Positions 1-10,700 of a stretch of DNA of 64,000 nt are shown here, piece by piece. The DNA is from Tubulanus polymorphus (lineage: Eukaryota > Nemertea > Palaeonemertea > Tubulaniformes > Tubulanidae). Every line of letters begins with the position of its first letter. The first letter of the stretch is position 1. The position numbers were made by a program, and so were the translations under genes. The stretch is taken from positions 23,052,485 to 23,116,484 of the forward strand of contig NC_134027.1 of the NCBI RefSeq assembly GCF_964204645.1, in the 5' to 3' direction. The notes beneath the pieces were generated by a model. The model was not told the DNA's origin. It saw only the letters and a program-made list of their open reading frames with translations, and made no database searches.

Positions 1-1404
1 GAAACAATTACTGAACTAGACATAAAACGCTATATCAAACGGTTGAAACTTAATAAAGCACCCGGAGAAAATAGAATCACGAACGCGATTATTAAAAATT
101 GTCCTTCGATATTTTTAACCCACCTATGTCACATTTTTAACTACTGCCAAAGAAATGGCTACTATATATCATTCTGGAAGTCTGCGAAAATTACTATGAT
201 TCAAAAAGCCGGCAAAGATGCTACACTTTGCAAAAATTTGCGTCCTATCAGTTTAACCAACTCGATCGGCAAAATTTTCGAAAAAATCATGAACAATAAA
301 TTAACAGATTACTTAGAAAATACCAACTTCTTTACCGAAATACAAGCTGGTTTTCGAAAAGGACATTCGACCATAGATCAAATATTAAAAATGTCTCATG
401 ATATCGCTAAAGGCCTAAAACGTCGGCAATGCACGCGTGCTACATTTTTCGACCTAGAGAAAGCGTTCGATAAACTTTGGCACGACGGAATTATCTACAA
501 AATTAATCATTTATCTATTCCAACCAACTTTAAGCTCTTACTTAAAAACTATCTACAGGGTCGAACTTTTAAAGTCGCTAATGAAGGGTGTATTAGCCAG
601 CCAAGGCAAATAAACGCTGGAGTCCCTCAAGGAGGGATTTTCTCGCCGACACTTTTTATCATCTACATAAACGATTTTCCCTCGGATACAATTAAAGCTA
701 GTCATTATAGTCAATCGTCATTGTTCGCAGACGATATGAGTCTATGGAACACGCACAATGTAAAAACTAAAACAATCGAAAATCTCCATCAAAAATCGAT
801 AGACAAACTAACTCAATGGAGTGACATGTGGAGGCTAAAAGTAAACGCGCTTAAATGTGTTAGTATACACTTTAGTCGCCTAATAAATACCGACCCATAC
901 ACTGAGCACACTGTTCACGGCCAACAAATACCGCTATCAAATTCTACCAAATTCCTCGGAATTACTTTTTCGTCTAATTTACGCTGGAATCTGGAAATAA
1001 CAGAGAGATTAATTAAGGCAAATAAAAGAATTGGAATACTAGCTATTTTGAAACGAAACCGCGTAAATATGGAATACATACTCACTGCTTTTAAATTACT
1101 CATTCGATCAATCTATGAATACGGAGCTCCGATACTGGTAACTTGCCCATGTAGTCAGTTAGACCGCCTTCAAATACACCAAAATAAATGCTTACGAATC
1201 ATTCTAGGCCAACCGCGCTATACAAGAACGGCAGACCTACATAAGCAAGCTCGAATAGAAACTGTGGAACAGCGCTTTAAACTCTTAACGAAAAATTACC
1301 TGAATTCCAACCGAAATAACCCGATACTAAGGAGTGTCTTTTACGATATTTCGAGTCCATGGCCGTCTTCAGACATCGTGGAAGCGTTTAAGTCAATTCT
1401 ATAA
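1..1404 (+). CDS. Non-LTR retrotransposon reverse transcriptase (ORF2, C-terminal part)
   Basis: This encodes the reverse transcriptase part of a LINE, the enzyme that copies element RNA at a nicked target. The frame is open from base 1 to a TAA at 1402-1404 (467 codons), so the N-terminal endonuclease part lies outside the window. RT landmarks appear in order: LRPISLTNSIGK near residue 80, AGFRKGHST near 116, motif A with FFDLEKAFD near 150, motif B GVPQGGIFSP near 207, the catalytic FADD at about 242-245, and FLGITFS after it. The C-terminal region with spaced Cys and Leu follows the usual Jockey/CR1 superfamily pattern, and no RNase H is visible. No stop or frameshift occurs in the part seen, so the copy may be young. 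The clade is a judgement from motifs. It sits just upstream of receptor gene 0, probably inside its intron. Confidence 0.9.
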   Translation, partial: ETITELDIKRYIKRLKLNKAPGENRITNAIIKNCPSIFLTHLCHIFNYCQRNGYYISFWKSAKITMIQKAGKDATLCKNLRPISLTNSIGKIFEKIMNNKLTDYLENTNFFTEIQAGFRKGHSTIDQILKMSHDIAKGLKRRQCTRATFFDLEKAFDKLWHDGIIYKINHLSIPTNFKLLLKNYLQGRTFKVANEGCISQPRQINAGVPQGGIFSPTLFIIYINDFPSDTIKASHYSQSSLFADDMSLWNTHNVKTKTIENLHQKSIDKLTQWSDMWRLKVNALKCVSIHFSRLINTDPYTEHTVHGQQIPLSNSTKFLGITFSSNLRWNLEITERLIKANKRIGILAILKRNRVNMEYILTAFKLLIRSIYEYGAPILVTCPCSQLDRLQIHQNKCLRIILGQPRYTRTADLHKQARIETVEQRFKLLTKNYLNSNRNNPILRSVFYDISSPWPSSDIVEAFKSIL

Positions 1405-1753
1405 CTCTATAGCGTGTACTCTACTACGAACCGACACCCGCGTAGTCGGAGAATTGAATGGAAGATTTCTTTGTGTTACAAGAACTATATAGGTAGCCCG
1501 TATCTAGGTCGCTACTCCTTACACAACACGTCACGTGAACCGAACTATATGCAGTAGAACTATATACTCTTATTAACATTTCTAAGAAATTATAAGTTTT
1601 GTATATAGTAATTGACAAAGTATTCTAACTATATCGCGACTCCCCTTAACGGAGGAAAATCACTATTTTTGTGTATCATATTATATACATATATATCTAC
1701 CATATATTATATCATAGACTCTTGTGATATATACGTATTATATTAATCACTAT

Positions 1754-1789
<36 letters not shown>

Positions 1790-1796
1790 TATAACT
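1405..1796 (+). repeat. LINE 3' UTR and poly(A) tail
   Basis: This AT-rich segment follows the reverse transcriptase stop codon and ends in an uninterrupted run of 39 A residues at 1758-1796. That is the expected 3' end of a target-primed non-LTR insertion on the + strand. The 5' end of the element is outside the window, so a target-site duplication cannot be checked. Confidence 0.75.
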
Positions 1797-2160
1797 AATC
1801 ACTAACAAACTCCTGATAAGGACCGAACCAAACAAAAACGCCTAAATAATAAAAACTGTCCGTTCCGTATGTACCTTTGTTTGAATCCTTCACACTCACA
1901 CAAATATCACACCACCCACATCCCCCTTAGTTCATCTCATAATAGTTCAACTCATATACCTATCATCACATCAAGCAAATAATCATGCACCTACGCGTCC
2001 TGAATGTAGGAGAGTGGCCACCACTCTCGAGCATTAAAAACGCGCTCTGCGCGTTTGTCTTTTTTTTTATCTGCTGCCTGTACTCAGTACGCCTGATGAT
2101 GGCTAATAGTCTTTAGCCGAAACGTTGCGCAAATATATATAACTCTTCTATTCAAGTTTC
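1797..2160 (+). repeat. Hairpin-rich segment with a hammerhead-like motif, probably a second retroelement end
   Basis: Downstream of the LINE poly(A) there is about 290 bp of sequence without a gene, then two tight hairpins: 2010-2028 (8-bp stem, 3-nt loop, GAGAGTGG/CCACTCTC) and 2038-2056 (8-bp stem, AAACGCGC/GCGCGTTT). A T-rich stretch and a hammerhead-like motif at 2090-2130 follow. This arrangement resembles the end of a retroelement such as a Penelope-like element. I cannot name the element. It lies within 160 bp of the first visible exon of gene 0. Confidence 0.5.
2090..2130 (+). ncRNA. Minimal hammerhead ribozyme-like motif
   Basis: CTGATGA at 2093-2099 and GAAA at 2119-2122 flank a 6-bp helix II (GGCTAA/TTAGCC). 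The bases after GAAA are ACGU-like (a self-complementary minimal helix III), then a GTT cleavage triplet ending at 2126. CGC at 2090-2092 can pair with GCG at 2127-2129 as the start of helix I. One extra T sits between the core A9 and helix II, which departs from the canonical motif. Minimal type I hammerheads that probably work as dimers are known from metazoan Penelope-like elements, and this fits that group. Activity is unknown. Confidence 0.6.
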
Positions 2161-2281
2161 TCGTTTTGGCTGAACTTATTGTGGGATTTCTCTTGTTATC
2201 TTCTTACACGGATATTGTGTATCTTCTCGTCTCATCTTGAATTATCATACTGCACTAAAGCATGTCCTGTATTATTTTCAG

Positions 2282-2563
2282 CTATTCCCAGCGCTATGGA
2301 CACCGTATTGGATCAGGCCACGATAACGCAGGAAAGAGATTTCGCCCTGGTGAAGATGTCATCGTTTCCGTCGAAGTACAGCGTCTACGTGGAATACTGT
2401 ACGAAATATACGAACCAGTGTAAATCTACCAAACCGATAGAAACCACCGACGGTTCGATAAAAATTGAGATTAAAATCAATCCAGATCAACCATACACTT
2501 ACAAACGGATCGTATCTGAAAGTAGTGACGTCATCGCCAGCAGACCGCTTGAAGTGAAAAAAG
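2282..2563 (+). CDS. Gene 0 exon: membrane-proximal FN3-like domain
   Basis: This 282-bp phase 1-1 exon follows a TTTTCAG acceptor and ends before GTAAAG. Its product begins with AIPSAMDTVLDQATITQ and contains SSFPSKYSVYVEYC and IKIEIKINPDQPYTYKRIV. It matches the second FN3-like domain of genes 1-3, which fixes family membership. Confidence 0.85.
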
Positions 2564-4123
2564 GTAAAGCTATGGCTGGAGGTTTTTGATCCAAAATATT
2601 TTGATGAGATGGAACACAACCATGGGAAAATAGATTCGAAGTCGCCTTCTTTTGAAAATTTGCAAAAAGGTGGCTGATTCTAGCCGAGTAAAAAAAAGAT
2701 CTTTCCAATACGCCTAGCAAATATTACATCATTTCGTTTTTGCATCCGTTTTTGTGTGGCCAAAAACAAGCGCAGAAAAGAAGATCCCGTTTTGTGTGGC
2801 GACGAAACAGGAATTAAATTTGGACTCAAATCGCTTGAAAAAAGATAATTTTTACGATAGATTTCTTATGCCGCAGATATTCTGTTGATGGTTATGTTTC
2901 TGCAAACCCAAGTAACCATAATCTATACGGATGCGAATATTGAAATCGTCAATTTCAAACGTCATTTCTTTATTCAGTTGATGATAAAAGGACCGTAACG
3001 TCTCCAGATCCGCTGACTATTGTTGGTTTTGTTCTTAGTATCATCGCGTTTGTTCTGGTCGTGATATTATTGGTATCACTTTTAATGAAACGATTAAGAA
3101 ACAGATCAGGTGGAAGGTGAGTGTTCATTAGTTAAATCATTTGCTGTCCATTTGTTTTGCATCAATTGCCCCCTTCTTTATGAACGATGCTGTTGTAAAA
3201 CCATCAAGAAATGGCTGAGAAGTAGTCAATTGGGTTAATTTCAAAACAAGTAGGAAGATCAATTATTGTCTTCAAGCCATTAAATGGTAGATGCATTTAA
3301 ATAACAGAAATACCTGAACACGGGCTCTGAAAATGCTCGTTCCTAGTGACTCATCTGAATCGGTTCGAATCCCATTATTACGCCGTTCTTTGAATTTGTG
3401 AAAATTCTTTTTTCATTTCAGGAAAAATGAAACTAATGATTCAACAACAGGTAAATTTGTTAAAAAATACTAGAAATATGAATTGTTTTCCCTGCTTCTA
3501 AATACTGAATATTTTTTGATAATACTATACTACAATTGAATATTATTGATAATTACATCATATCCGAACGTATTTATAACATTTCAGTTTATTCTAACAG
3601 TAATGAACTCAAGGACACCGATTCACGTATGTATATCTAGTGCATTTTAAACTATCCCGTCTAATTGAGCAAAACCACAATATCAATGAAAACTAATAGC
3701 TATTGTTTCATTCTAAAGGGTGGATTGCTGCCCGAAACGTTAGAAAAACACAATAGCTGTGTTTGATTGATCTCGTGGGTTTTGCTCAATTAAACTGAAG
3801 ACTGGAAATAGTCTCGACTATTTATAACTATCCCGTCTTTCTGTCAATAATTTCTATTGTATATTTTAAAAAATATTATAATTTTTCAGGTGTTTACGCC
3901 GCGGTGACGCCGTATGTAAATGTGGCTTTTTGTGGTAAGTATTTTCTCGAACATTCTTGCGAACACAGTATAGAAACATGAAGATATGATCGTTCCGCGT
4001 CCTTTTCGGGACAGTAACATAATTGTATATATACATCCACTTCGTAAAACTTTACCGTCTTTTCCTTCATTTAAAGCAGAGCTCGAGCCCGATCAGAACA
4101 ATTATGAAGAAGTCAGGAATTAA
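2282..4123 (+). CDS. Receptor gene 0: FN3/transmembrane/tyrosine-tail protein (last six exons)
   Basis: These are the 3' exons of a type I membrane receptor paralogous to genes 1-3 but on the opposite strand and convergent with gene 1. Exons are 2282-2563, 2978-3116, 3422-3450, 3588-3626, 3890-3934 and 4080-4123, with AG/GT sites and matching phases (1-1, 1-2, 2-1, 1-1, 1-1, 1-stop). The first encodes the membrane-proximal FN3-like domain (SSFPSKYSVYVEYC), homologous to 11930-12208. The second, exactly 139 bp as in gene 1, encodes the membrane helix (PLTIVGFVLSIIAFVLVVIL) followed by basic KRLRNR. The tail is short and tyrosine-rich: VYSNS, VYAAV, TPYVNV, NYEEV. YSNS and YVNV fit the Grb2-type YxN pattern. 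Upstream Ig/FN3 exons should lie left of the window, with the LINE between. The structure is inferred without transcripts. Confidence 0.8.
2978..3116 (+). CDS. Gene 0 exon: transmembrane segment
   Basis: This 139-bp phase 1-2 exon encodes a short extracellular linker, about 22 hydrophobic residues and a basic stop-transfer cluster (KRLRNR). It ends at GTGAGT. Length and phases equal those of the transmembrane exons of genes 1-3 even though the residues have diverged. Confidence 0.85.
3422..4123 (+). CDS. Gene 0 cytoplasmic tail exons (29, 39, 45 and 44 bp)
   Basis: Four small exons at 3422-3450, 3588-3626, 3890-3934 and 4080-4123 have good acceptors and donors (GTAAAT, GTATGT, GTAAGT) and a continuous frame ending in TAA at 4121-4123. 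They encode KNETNDSTT, VYSNSNELKDTDS, VYAAVTPYVNVAFC and ELEPDQNNYEEVRN. Four tyrosines fall in likely SH2-binding contexts. The tail is far shorter than the tails of genes 1-3 and lacks their C-terminal charged helix, so signalling output probably differs. Confidence 0.7.
3655..3830. repeat. Small foldback element with degenerate hammerhead core, in a gene 0 intron
   Basis: AATTGAGCAAAACC near 3663 is inverted near 3778 (GGTTTTGCTCAATT). The segment is flanked by a direct copy of ACTATCCCGTCT near 3651 and 3827, which looks like a duplication of the flank. Between the arms is GGGTGGATTGCTGCCC followed by GAAACGTT, the 3' half of a hammerhead-like motif whose CUGANGA box is degraded. It lies between two tail exons and has no coding content. 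Confidence 0.5.
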
Positions 4124-5019
4124 CAGATACTAATAACCAGCTTCGACCTCTTATCGACTGAAAGTTGTGTAATATAGAGTATGTAACAAAGATGTTGTGC
4201 CTGGGCCCATCGAATATTACACTATTACACTCCGTGTTAAAAACTGTGGATTAGGGATACCGGTTCATTCGTGACGGTGTTACGGTCCTGTTTTGTCTGA
4301 CGAATCGCAGGTAGTTTGTTTTCAATGAATGAAATCGATCCTTTTCGGAAGAAATAACATAATTGATAAGAGTTCAAATGTCAAATTAATGCCTCGAGGA
4401 AAATAAGAATATTTTCAAATGCAGATAAATCCTAAATACAGGGATAGTATTTGTACATGTATGTATATTTGTAACATAGATGCAGCTCCGATCTGTGATA
4501 CGTGTCTCTCGAAAGTGATATTTTGTTCTCAATTGAAACATTTTCTTTTGTTATTACATTTTGTACGAATTGCGTTGGATTATTTGTGGGTAAAATATCT
4601 GTATCTCATCATTATCGATATTAATCTATTTAATCGATTTGTTTATTCAATTTGTTTATCTAAATCATTTAATCAAGGCTAGGCCGTACTTTGTAAAGTT
4701 AACCTGATGTTCATTTGAAAATAATGAAATATTGCTGTTTTCCATAACGGAATGTATACAATAGATTCTCCTTCTCTCACTCAAGTTTACATCTACCTTT
4801 CAAACAACATCTACATTTTTCCTCTCTCAATAATTACACATGAAATAATCTTATAGGGTTTAAGAGCCTTGTTCTATCGTTTATATGTATTGGCTATTTT
4901 ATGTAAACTTCTTTCAGAATAACGAATAAATAACGCTCAGTTGAATTTAGTTGAATTACAATTTTCGCTTGCGTTTCAAATTTCAGGCTTCATTTCGCAA
5001 AGATTTGTTGCTGTTTTCA
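4124..5019. other. Intergenic region between convergent genes 0 and 1
   Basis: This holds the 3' flank of gene 0. I see no supported exon. An AATAAA hexamer at 4925-4930 could serve gene 0 transcripts, about 800 bp beyond its stop codon. The + strand frames here are AT-rich without family resemblance and look like chance. Confidence 0.5.
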
Positions 5020-7410
5020 CCATTTTTTACCAAAATAGTTGACAATCGAAACTATTTCAATCAAACTCTCAGGAAGGGGAGAATTTGTGATTTTGTTTAC
5101 GACACGTTGAAAGATGTCGGAGACATACAGTTGGAACCTCGTTGATACGAATCTAGCGGGTAGCGCCGATATATCCGTGTTAAACGGGTTTCTTATTGAA
5201 CCGAGTCATACTAATACTTATAAGTCATTTCTTTTGGAACTGTGGAGCCTGATGTAGATTAAAATGAAATAATGTCTCAATTCATATTTATGTTTATAGG
5301 GGAAAATAGAAAAAACGCCCATATTCAATATAAAATATAAAATAATTCAAACACGTAGATTGCATATATACGAAACTGAATATTTTTTTATTAAAAATAG
5401 AGAATTCTGCAAAAGCGTTTGCAATGATGTATTAGATATATTATTATTCATTACATATACATGTATAACAAGCCAAACAAATCGTAACACGAACAATTGA
5501 GTATCAAAGTATCAAATTATAAAGCCATAGTGCAAAAATATCTGTTTCTTAAATCCAAGCATAACATGAAAAAAATGCCATTTGAAAAATACTATGATAT
5601 CGACATCTTTTTATTTATCTTGGAGATACATGCATTGACATTCCCTTATCACAGACGCACGTCAGAGAAATCCACCACAGTGTCAATGGCTATTAGGCGT
5701 TGAGTAACGGAATAGTTCTATATAGAGATAGGTGAAAACTATCAGGTTTTGTGTAAAACAAGTAGTTCTTAGAAATGATTGAAACTATTGTGACTGCAAA
5801 AAAGGGGCCAATGGACCAAGTAAGCATTCGAGAAGAAATCATTTCTTGAGGACAGAACTAAATGAACCACTCAACACTACAAATATTGACCAGTTCACCA
5901 GATAATTTTTGCACAAGGAAGAATCATGGGTTTACGCTGGTATAAGGCTAAACAAAAATGATACCTTGTTTCTCCTAATCGGCCGGGTAATTTTTGTAAA
6001 ATATCATAAGATTTGTAATCAGTTCATTTTTTTATAGCTGCCGGGTCTGTAATGGTAAAATTGATCACGATTTAAAAAAAGTAATGTGCAGGGTAGATAG
6101 GCGGCCGGCCGGGTCAACTCTTAAGCTCGAGAGATCGGAGAAACAAGGTATCAATTTTCTGGCCTAAGACCAGTGTATCAGTCTGAAATTATTGCGATCC
6201 AGTCCCACCCACCTCATCAAATGATGCTGGTTACATTCTACAAAATCCCTTTCAAGTTGCTCAAGTTTAAGTTAACTGGAGGACGGTATTGAATGAAATG
6301 ACCACACGAAACTTGAGGAGGACAGCCATCTTCTCAAAAAGGAAGGGCAACCAATATTACACCAATTATATCAATACAATTTAAAAGAAAATAATATTAG
6401 ACCAATATACACAGTAAATATTTGTAAAGAATATACGCATCATTGTTTAACATAGCTGCATAATTAATTGTTAAATAACAACGTTAGCCATCTATAAAAT
6501 GTCGAACCTACAGTTCGATATGGACTGTTAATATTTTGATGATGTTTGGATGGATAAGCGATGTGGTTTGCTCTATTTCTCGCCTGTTGGATGTCTAGAA
6601 TGATTTGGCAACTTCGCGATGAAGATGGAAAATTGAAAAGTGAATTAACAGTGAAATTAACGTTGCTTGGACTTAAAATTAGCGAAAATTATCTTCTCTT
6701 AATATTACAAATCATGATAATACATCAGTGAGCTCACAATTAGATATTAGGTCATATTTGGTATAAATATAATTGACGATAATATCTTGTTACTGTATAA
6801 GTCCTTTTATAGAAAAATATATAATATTGTACTATCCTTTTATAGAAAAATATATAATATTGTACTATGTTCTTATATAAATAGTTAATGTGCGTTTAGT
6901 CAAGTTCAGTTCTTGTATTTCTCTCTGACACTTGTTCCCAAACCCATCGTGGAGATTTTGGTTTTCTTCCAATTTCAATGTGGCAAGTGAGTATTTTACA
7001 CAGATATTATGCATGCAAACCGAAGGGCTACATTTAAATCATATTTCAAAATCAACCCTACCACATTGAAAAAACTGTTAGAAACCAGCAGTGTTTTGTT
7101 AAAATACTACAAAATAGATGCCGGATCCCGTTTCACCATGATTAGTCATGATATCCGTATGTTACTTTCAAACCTAATAGAGAACTGTAGAACTAGATCC
7201 AGAAATGTCTCTACTAGATATTGCGATTGTTCTAGGGGCGGATTGAGCAAGAGATCACGAAAACCTGTGAGAACGAAAGGATCTGATCGAGGTCCAGGAA
7301 TTACACCAGACATTACGTCGACAGTCGTATGATATCAGTGATAACATGCTACATAGAATCCTAAGAACCTCGCTCGACTGAACACAGTGGATGAGACAAT
7401 AATACAAAAA
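5020..7410 (-). repeat. Gene 1 3' flank, older copy of 27290-30043
   Basis: From the stretch with GTTGACAATCGAAAC near 5038, this region aligns along its length with the region starting near 27290, with many substitutions and small indels. It marks the left end of the older tandem duplication unit of about 22 kb. It probably contains the 3' UTR of gene 1, followed by intergenic DNA. A + strand frame at 7009-7332 is antisense to it, is not preserved in the copy, and is not called as a gene. Confidence 0.7.
5118..5210. mobile_element. Pogo/Tigger-like MITE fragment
   Basis: The string CAGTTGGAACCTCGTTGATACGA matches the usual form of pogo-type inverted ends in animals (CAGTTGAACCTCGTTAATACGA-like; shown here in two overlapping parts, CAGTTGGAACCTCG and CTCGTTGATACGA). 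The homologous position near 27409 carries a diverged version. No transposase is present. Confidence 0.4.
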
Positions 7411-7766
7411 TCAACAACTCTTTTCCTGCTGCTCTTTTTCTTCACGTTGTCTGCGTCGTTCGGCCTCTTCTGCTTCCAAACGAGCGACGAGTTCAGCTTG
7501 AACTTGCGGCTCAACGACGCGACCGAGTTCTGAGTACGTCGAAAAATCATCGAAATCACCGATAAGCACACCAGGGGGCGCTTGAATTTTGACGTTGTTA
7601 ACGACGTGTAAATAGATCGGTTCTTTTCTCAGTTCTTCTACATCGTCTGCATTGAATGCAGGGTTGTCGACACCACAGTTAACGTACTTTACGATATCCC
7701 CATCGTCATCGTTGTAAACGTCTTGATAAGGATTCTCTTTGTCGCCAATTGTTTGATAGGGATTTT
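7411..7766 (-). CDS. Gene 1 last exon: multi-tyrosine C-terminal tail
   Basis: This 356-bp terminal exon encodes ENPYQTIGD, NPYQDVYNDDD, VKYVNCG, DNPAFNADD, EPIYLHVVNN and DFSTYSELGRV, then a charged helix-like end (ARLEAEEAERRRQRE) and SC-stop. STYSEL matches the ITIM pattern [SIVL]xYxx[LIV]; KYVN fits YxN; NPAF resembles an NPxF PTB motif. All tyrosines are kept in the diverged copy at 30044-30399, which suggests functional constraint. Confidence 0.85.
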
Positions 7767-10700
7767 CTGAAATCATACGCGTAACAACATTTAGTGAATT
7801 CAACAAACAATCCGTCAAACGATTCAGTTGGCCAGTCTACATCTGGGAATTGAAGGTTACATTAAATCTATCAAACCCTCCCGCATAAAAGTGGCTGCTT
7901 TCTGAAATGCCCATGACATCGTCAAGTCTGCCCACTAGTGATTGGATATTTACTTCACGCCCTATTTTCCACAATAAACTCTGCCTTACTTGTACTTCTT
8001 TTCTTTTCCCTTTTCGAAACGGTATTTTAGAGTTAGCGTATCGGACATCGCACAAAATTCCGATTCTCTCGTTAGAATCGGTGTAAACGTAGAACTCACC
8101 CATTTCGTAGTTTCCATTTGTCTCTGCTTTTTTCGCCTTCTTTCCTTTACGCGTTTTGTTTTTATCGACTTGCGCGTACAATGGTTCTGCACTATCTACC
8201 GACCCTGAAGAGAAAACACGGGATGTGAATATTTTAGAAACTAACTTCACGTCATACTTTTTTCTCGAATATCTAATTTGGCATTTCATTTTGTGTAGCC
8301 AACACATTATTTTCTTCGAAAAAGTTTCTGAATGTACTTTTGCTAGAAATAAAATCCCTTTAGTATAGATTTCATTCTGTGCATTTCACCTTTCGTTTTC
8401 TTTTTCTTGCTTTTATCCACATTGGAGTAAATTGGATCAGTACCGCTTGCACCATTTACGACTGAAAATAAGCCACACGTTTGAAAAAATCGGCAAAATC
8501 ATTGTCATTTCATCTATCATTCATGACAACCTTCGCATTCTTTATAACAACAACGATTCAGTAATAATACTAAACTGGGAGCCGTGATATCAATGATTGA
8601 GGAAAAATAAAATCCCTTTAGTATTGATTTCATTCTATGCATTTACCTTTCGTTTTCTTTTTCTTGCTTTTATCCACATTGGAGTAAATTGGATCAGTAC
8701 CGCTTGCACCATTCATGACTGAAAATAAGCCACAAGTTTGAAAAAACCAGCAAAAACAATTTCATACAATTCAACTTCGAGAAAATCATTGTTATGTCAT
8801 CTATTATTCCTGACAACATTCGCATTATTTACAACAACAACGATTCAGTAGTAATACTAAACTGGGAGTCATAATTTCAATGATTAAGGAAAATCATGAT
8901 TAGTTTCTTAACAAAGCTTTTTCATCGAAAGTGGCTTTATTGATTCTGTACAAATTATCACGCATTTCTACGGCAATTGACGGCACTCTTTCTGTTTTCA
9001 ATGATTTCAAGGAATCGGTAAAATCATGATTAGTTTCTAATGTAAACCTCTAATGGAAGGTACACCGTAGTCTATGCACTAATGGTAGCATGGAATAGTG
9101 CGCGACCAATTTCATTAAATCTTTAGTCTAATACATCGTAAATAAAAAATCGTAGCGGAAAATGCTTTTTGATTTTTTTTTCACTTTATCTAGTTGGTTT
9201 TCATAAAACGAAATTTGAAAGAGTAAAACAATTTCCATTTCCTCTATGTAACTATGTGTATCAGTAAGTTCTTTGTGAATATACGGCACATGTAATCCTG
9301 CTATTCTAAGAGCATTTCACCAAATACGTTGATCGGTTCCTTGGTATCATTCTAGATTTGACAAACACTTGTTTACCTTGATTCTGATTTCGTTTTTTCT
9401 TTTTGTCAACCTGTGCGTAAATCGGTTCTCCTGAAAATAATAGAATTCAAAATCTATTCCGATCGCCTCTACCATTCTTCTGGTCAATGATCGAGCAAAT
9501 GATAGGTTTTTATAGATTGAGCCATCAATATCGCATCATTTGGCAATTCCCGAATATAAGTGATCACTGTACACTACCGGGCATTACCGAACATTACCGA
9601 TCACTTCGATCATTACATCCAAAAATACGAACTTGAATTCGCTACAATTTAAATCAAACTTCGGACTTAGATATTGAGATAATGAATACGTTAATTGATT
9701 CGCGGCTCGGAAATACTCGGTGGTTTTACGGAGATATCCGGCAATATCGATCGGTCAAAAAAATCGATAAAGATACGGCATCGTAACATAAAGATAAAAC
9801 TCTAACCAGTTTTCTCGACTCCATCTTCTGAAACTGCGAATATAGAAATGGATTTATTTAAGTACTTATAATGTATTAGTTCTAATTCAGTTATGACAAT
9901 ATTTGTGATACAGTAATACTACGTAAAATCCTACAATTGTAAATTGGCTAGAAAAGTTTATTCTAAAATTACTCGTGATAATCTGGGGGATTACTGCCAC
10001 CCTCCTACGAACAGTCTTAACTTTAAAGGGAGACGGATGGAGGAGACTTTTAAGATAGAAGCAGAGTGTTAGCAGTCACCCGCAATTTTTTCGATGATTC
10101 TTTTAACAAACCTTCTACTCAATTCAGTAGATCAGAAAATATCTTTATTTCAATAATGACGAAGTCTCAATGAAATGAGGAAATGAACCGATTGCTTACC
10201 AAGATCGCCAATGTTCGAATACGGATCTGAAAATATGAAATATGTTTAAGCAACTCATAGACGGTATTGTGATTGAAGAATATTTTATAAAAGTCCGATC
10301 TTTAACTTAAAAACTCTGTGCTGAAGATAGAAAATATTTTTTTCTTTTTCTTTTGCCCATTCGGGATCTAAGAGGACAAAGACAAACGAGAATTTCAATA
10401 CTGTTTTTCTCTGAAGAAATAGAAAACCCTAATAATTTGTGCCAATTTTGATACTAACTAAGAAATTCTCGAAACATTTAGGGATGCGATATAACCATAG
10501 ATATTGTGGAGATTACGTAGTTCATAATGCGAATTAAAAACTGACTGACAAAGATTTTCAACAATAATTTGTGACATGAAACCTGTTGCAATAATCTGTT
10601 TGCGTAAATTTTCGGCGTGTAAGGAAGTTGTAAAATTGTGACATTACCGAAGTCATCGGTAGTGACGTGATTATCTTTGGTCGGTGGACTTTTAGGTTTT

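Noticed and set aside
2038-2075. Hairpin followed by a T run resembling a rho-independent terminator
   Set aside because: The window is eukaryotic; the hairpin belongs to a retroelement end.
3361-3385. GGTTCGAATCCC-like B box that could mark a tRNA gene or SINE
   Set aside because: No A box or cloverleaf could be built around it; only the T-arm-like string is present.
7009-7332. 107-codon + strand frame beyond gene 1
   Set aside because: It is antisense to the 3' flank and is broken in the homologous copy near 29590-29940; no family resemblance.
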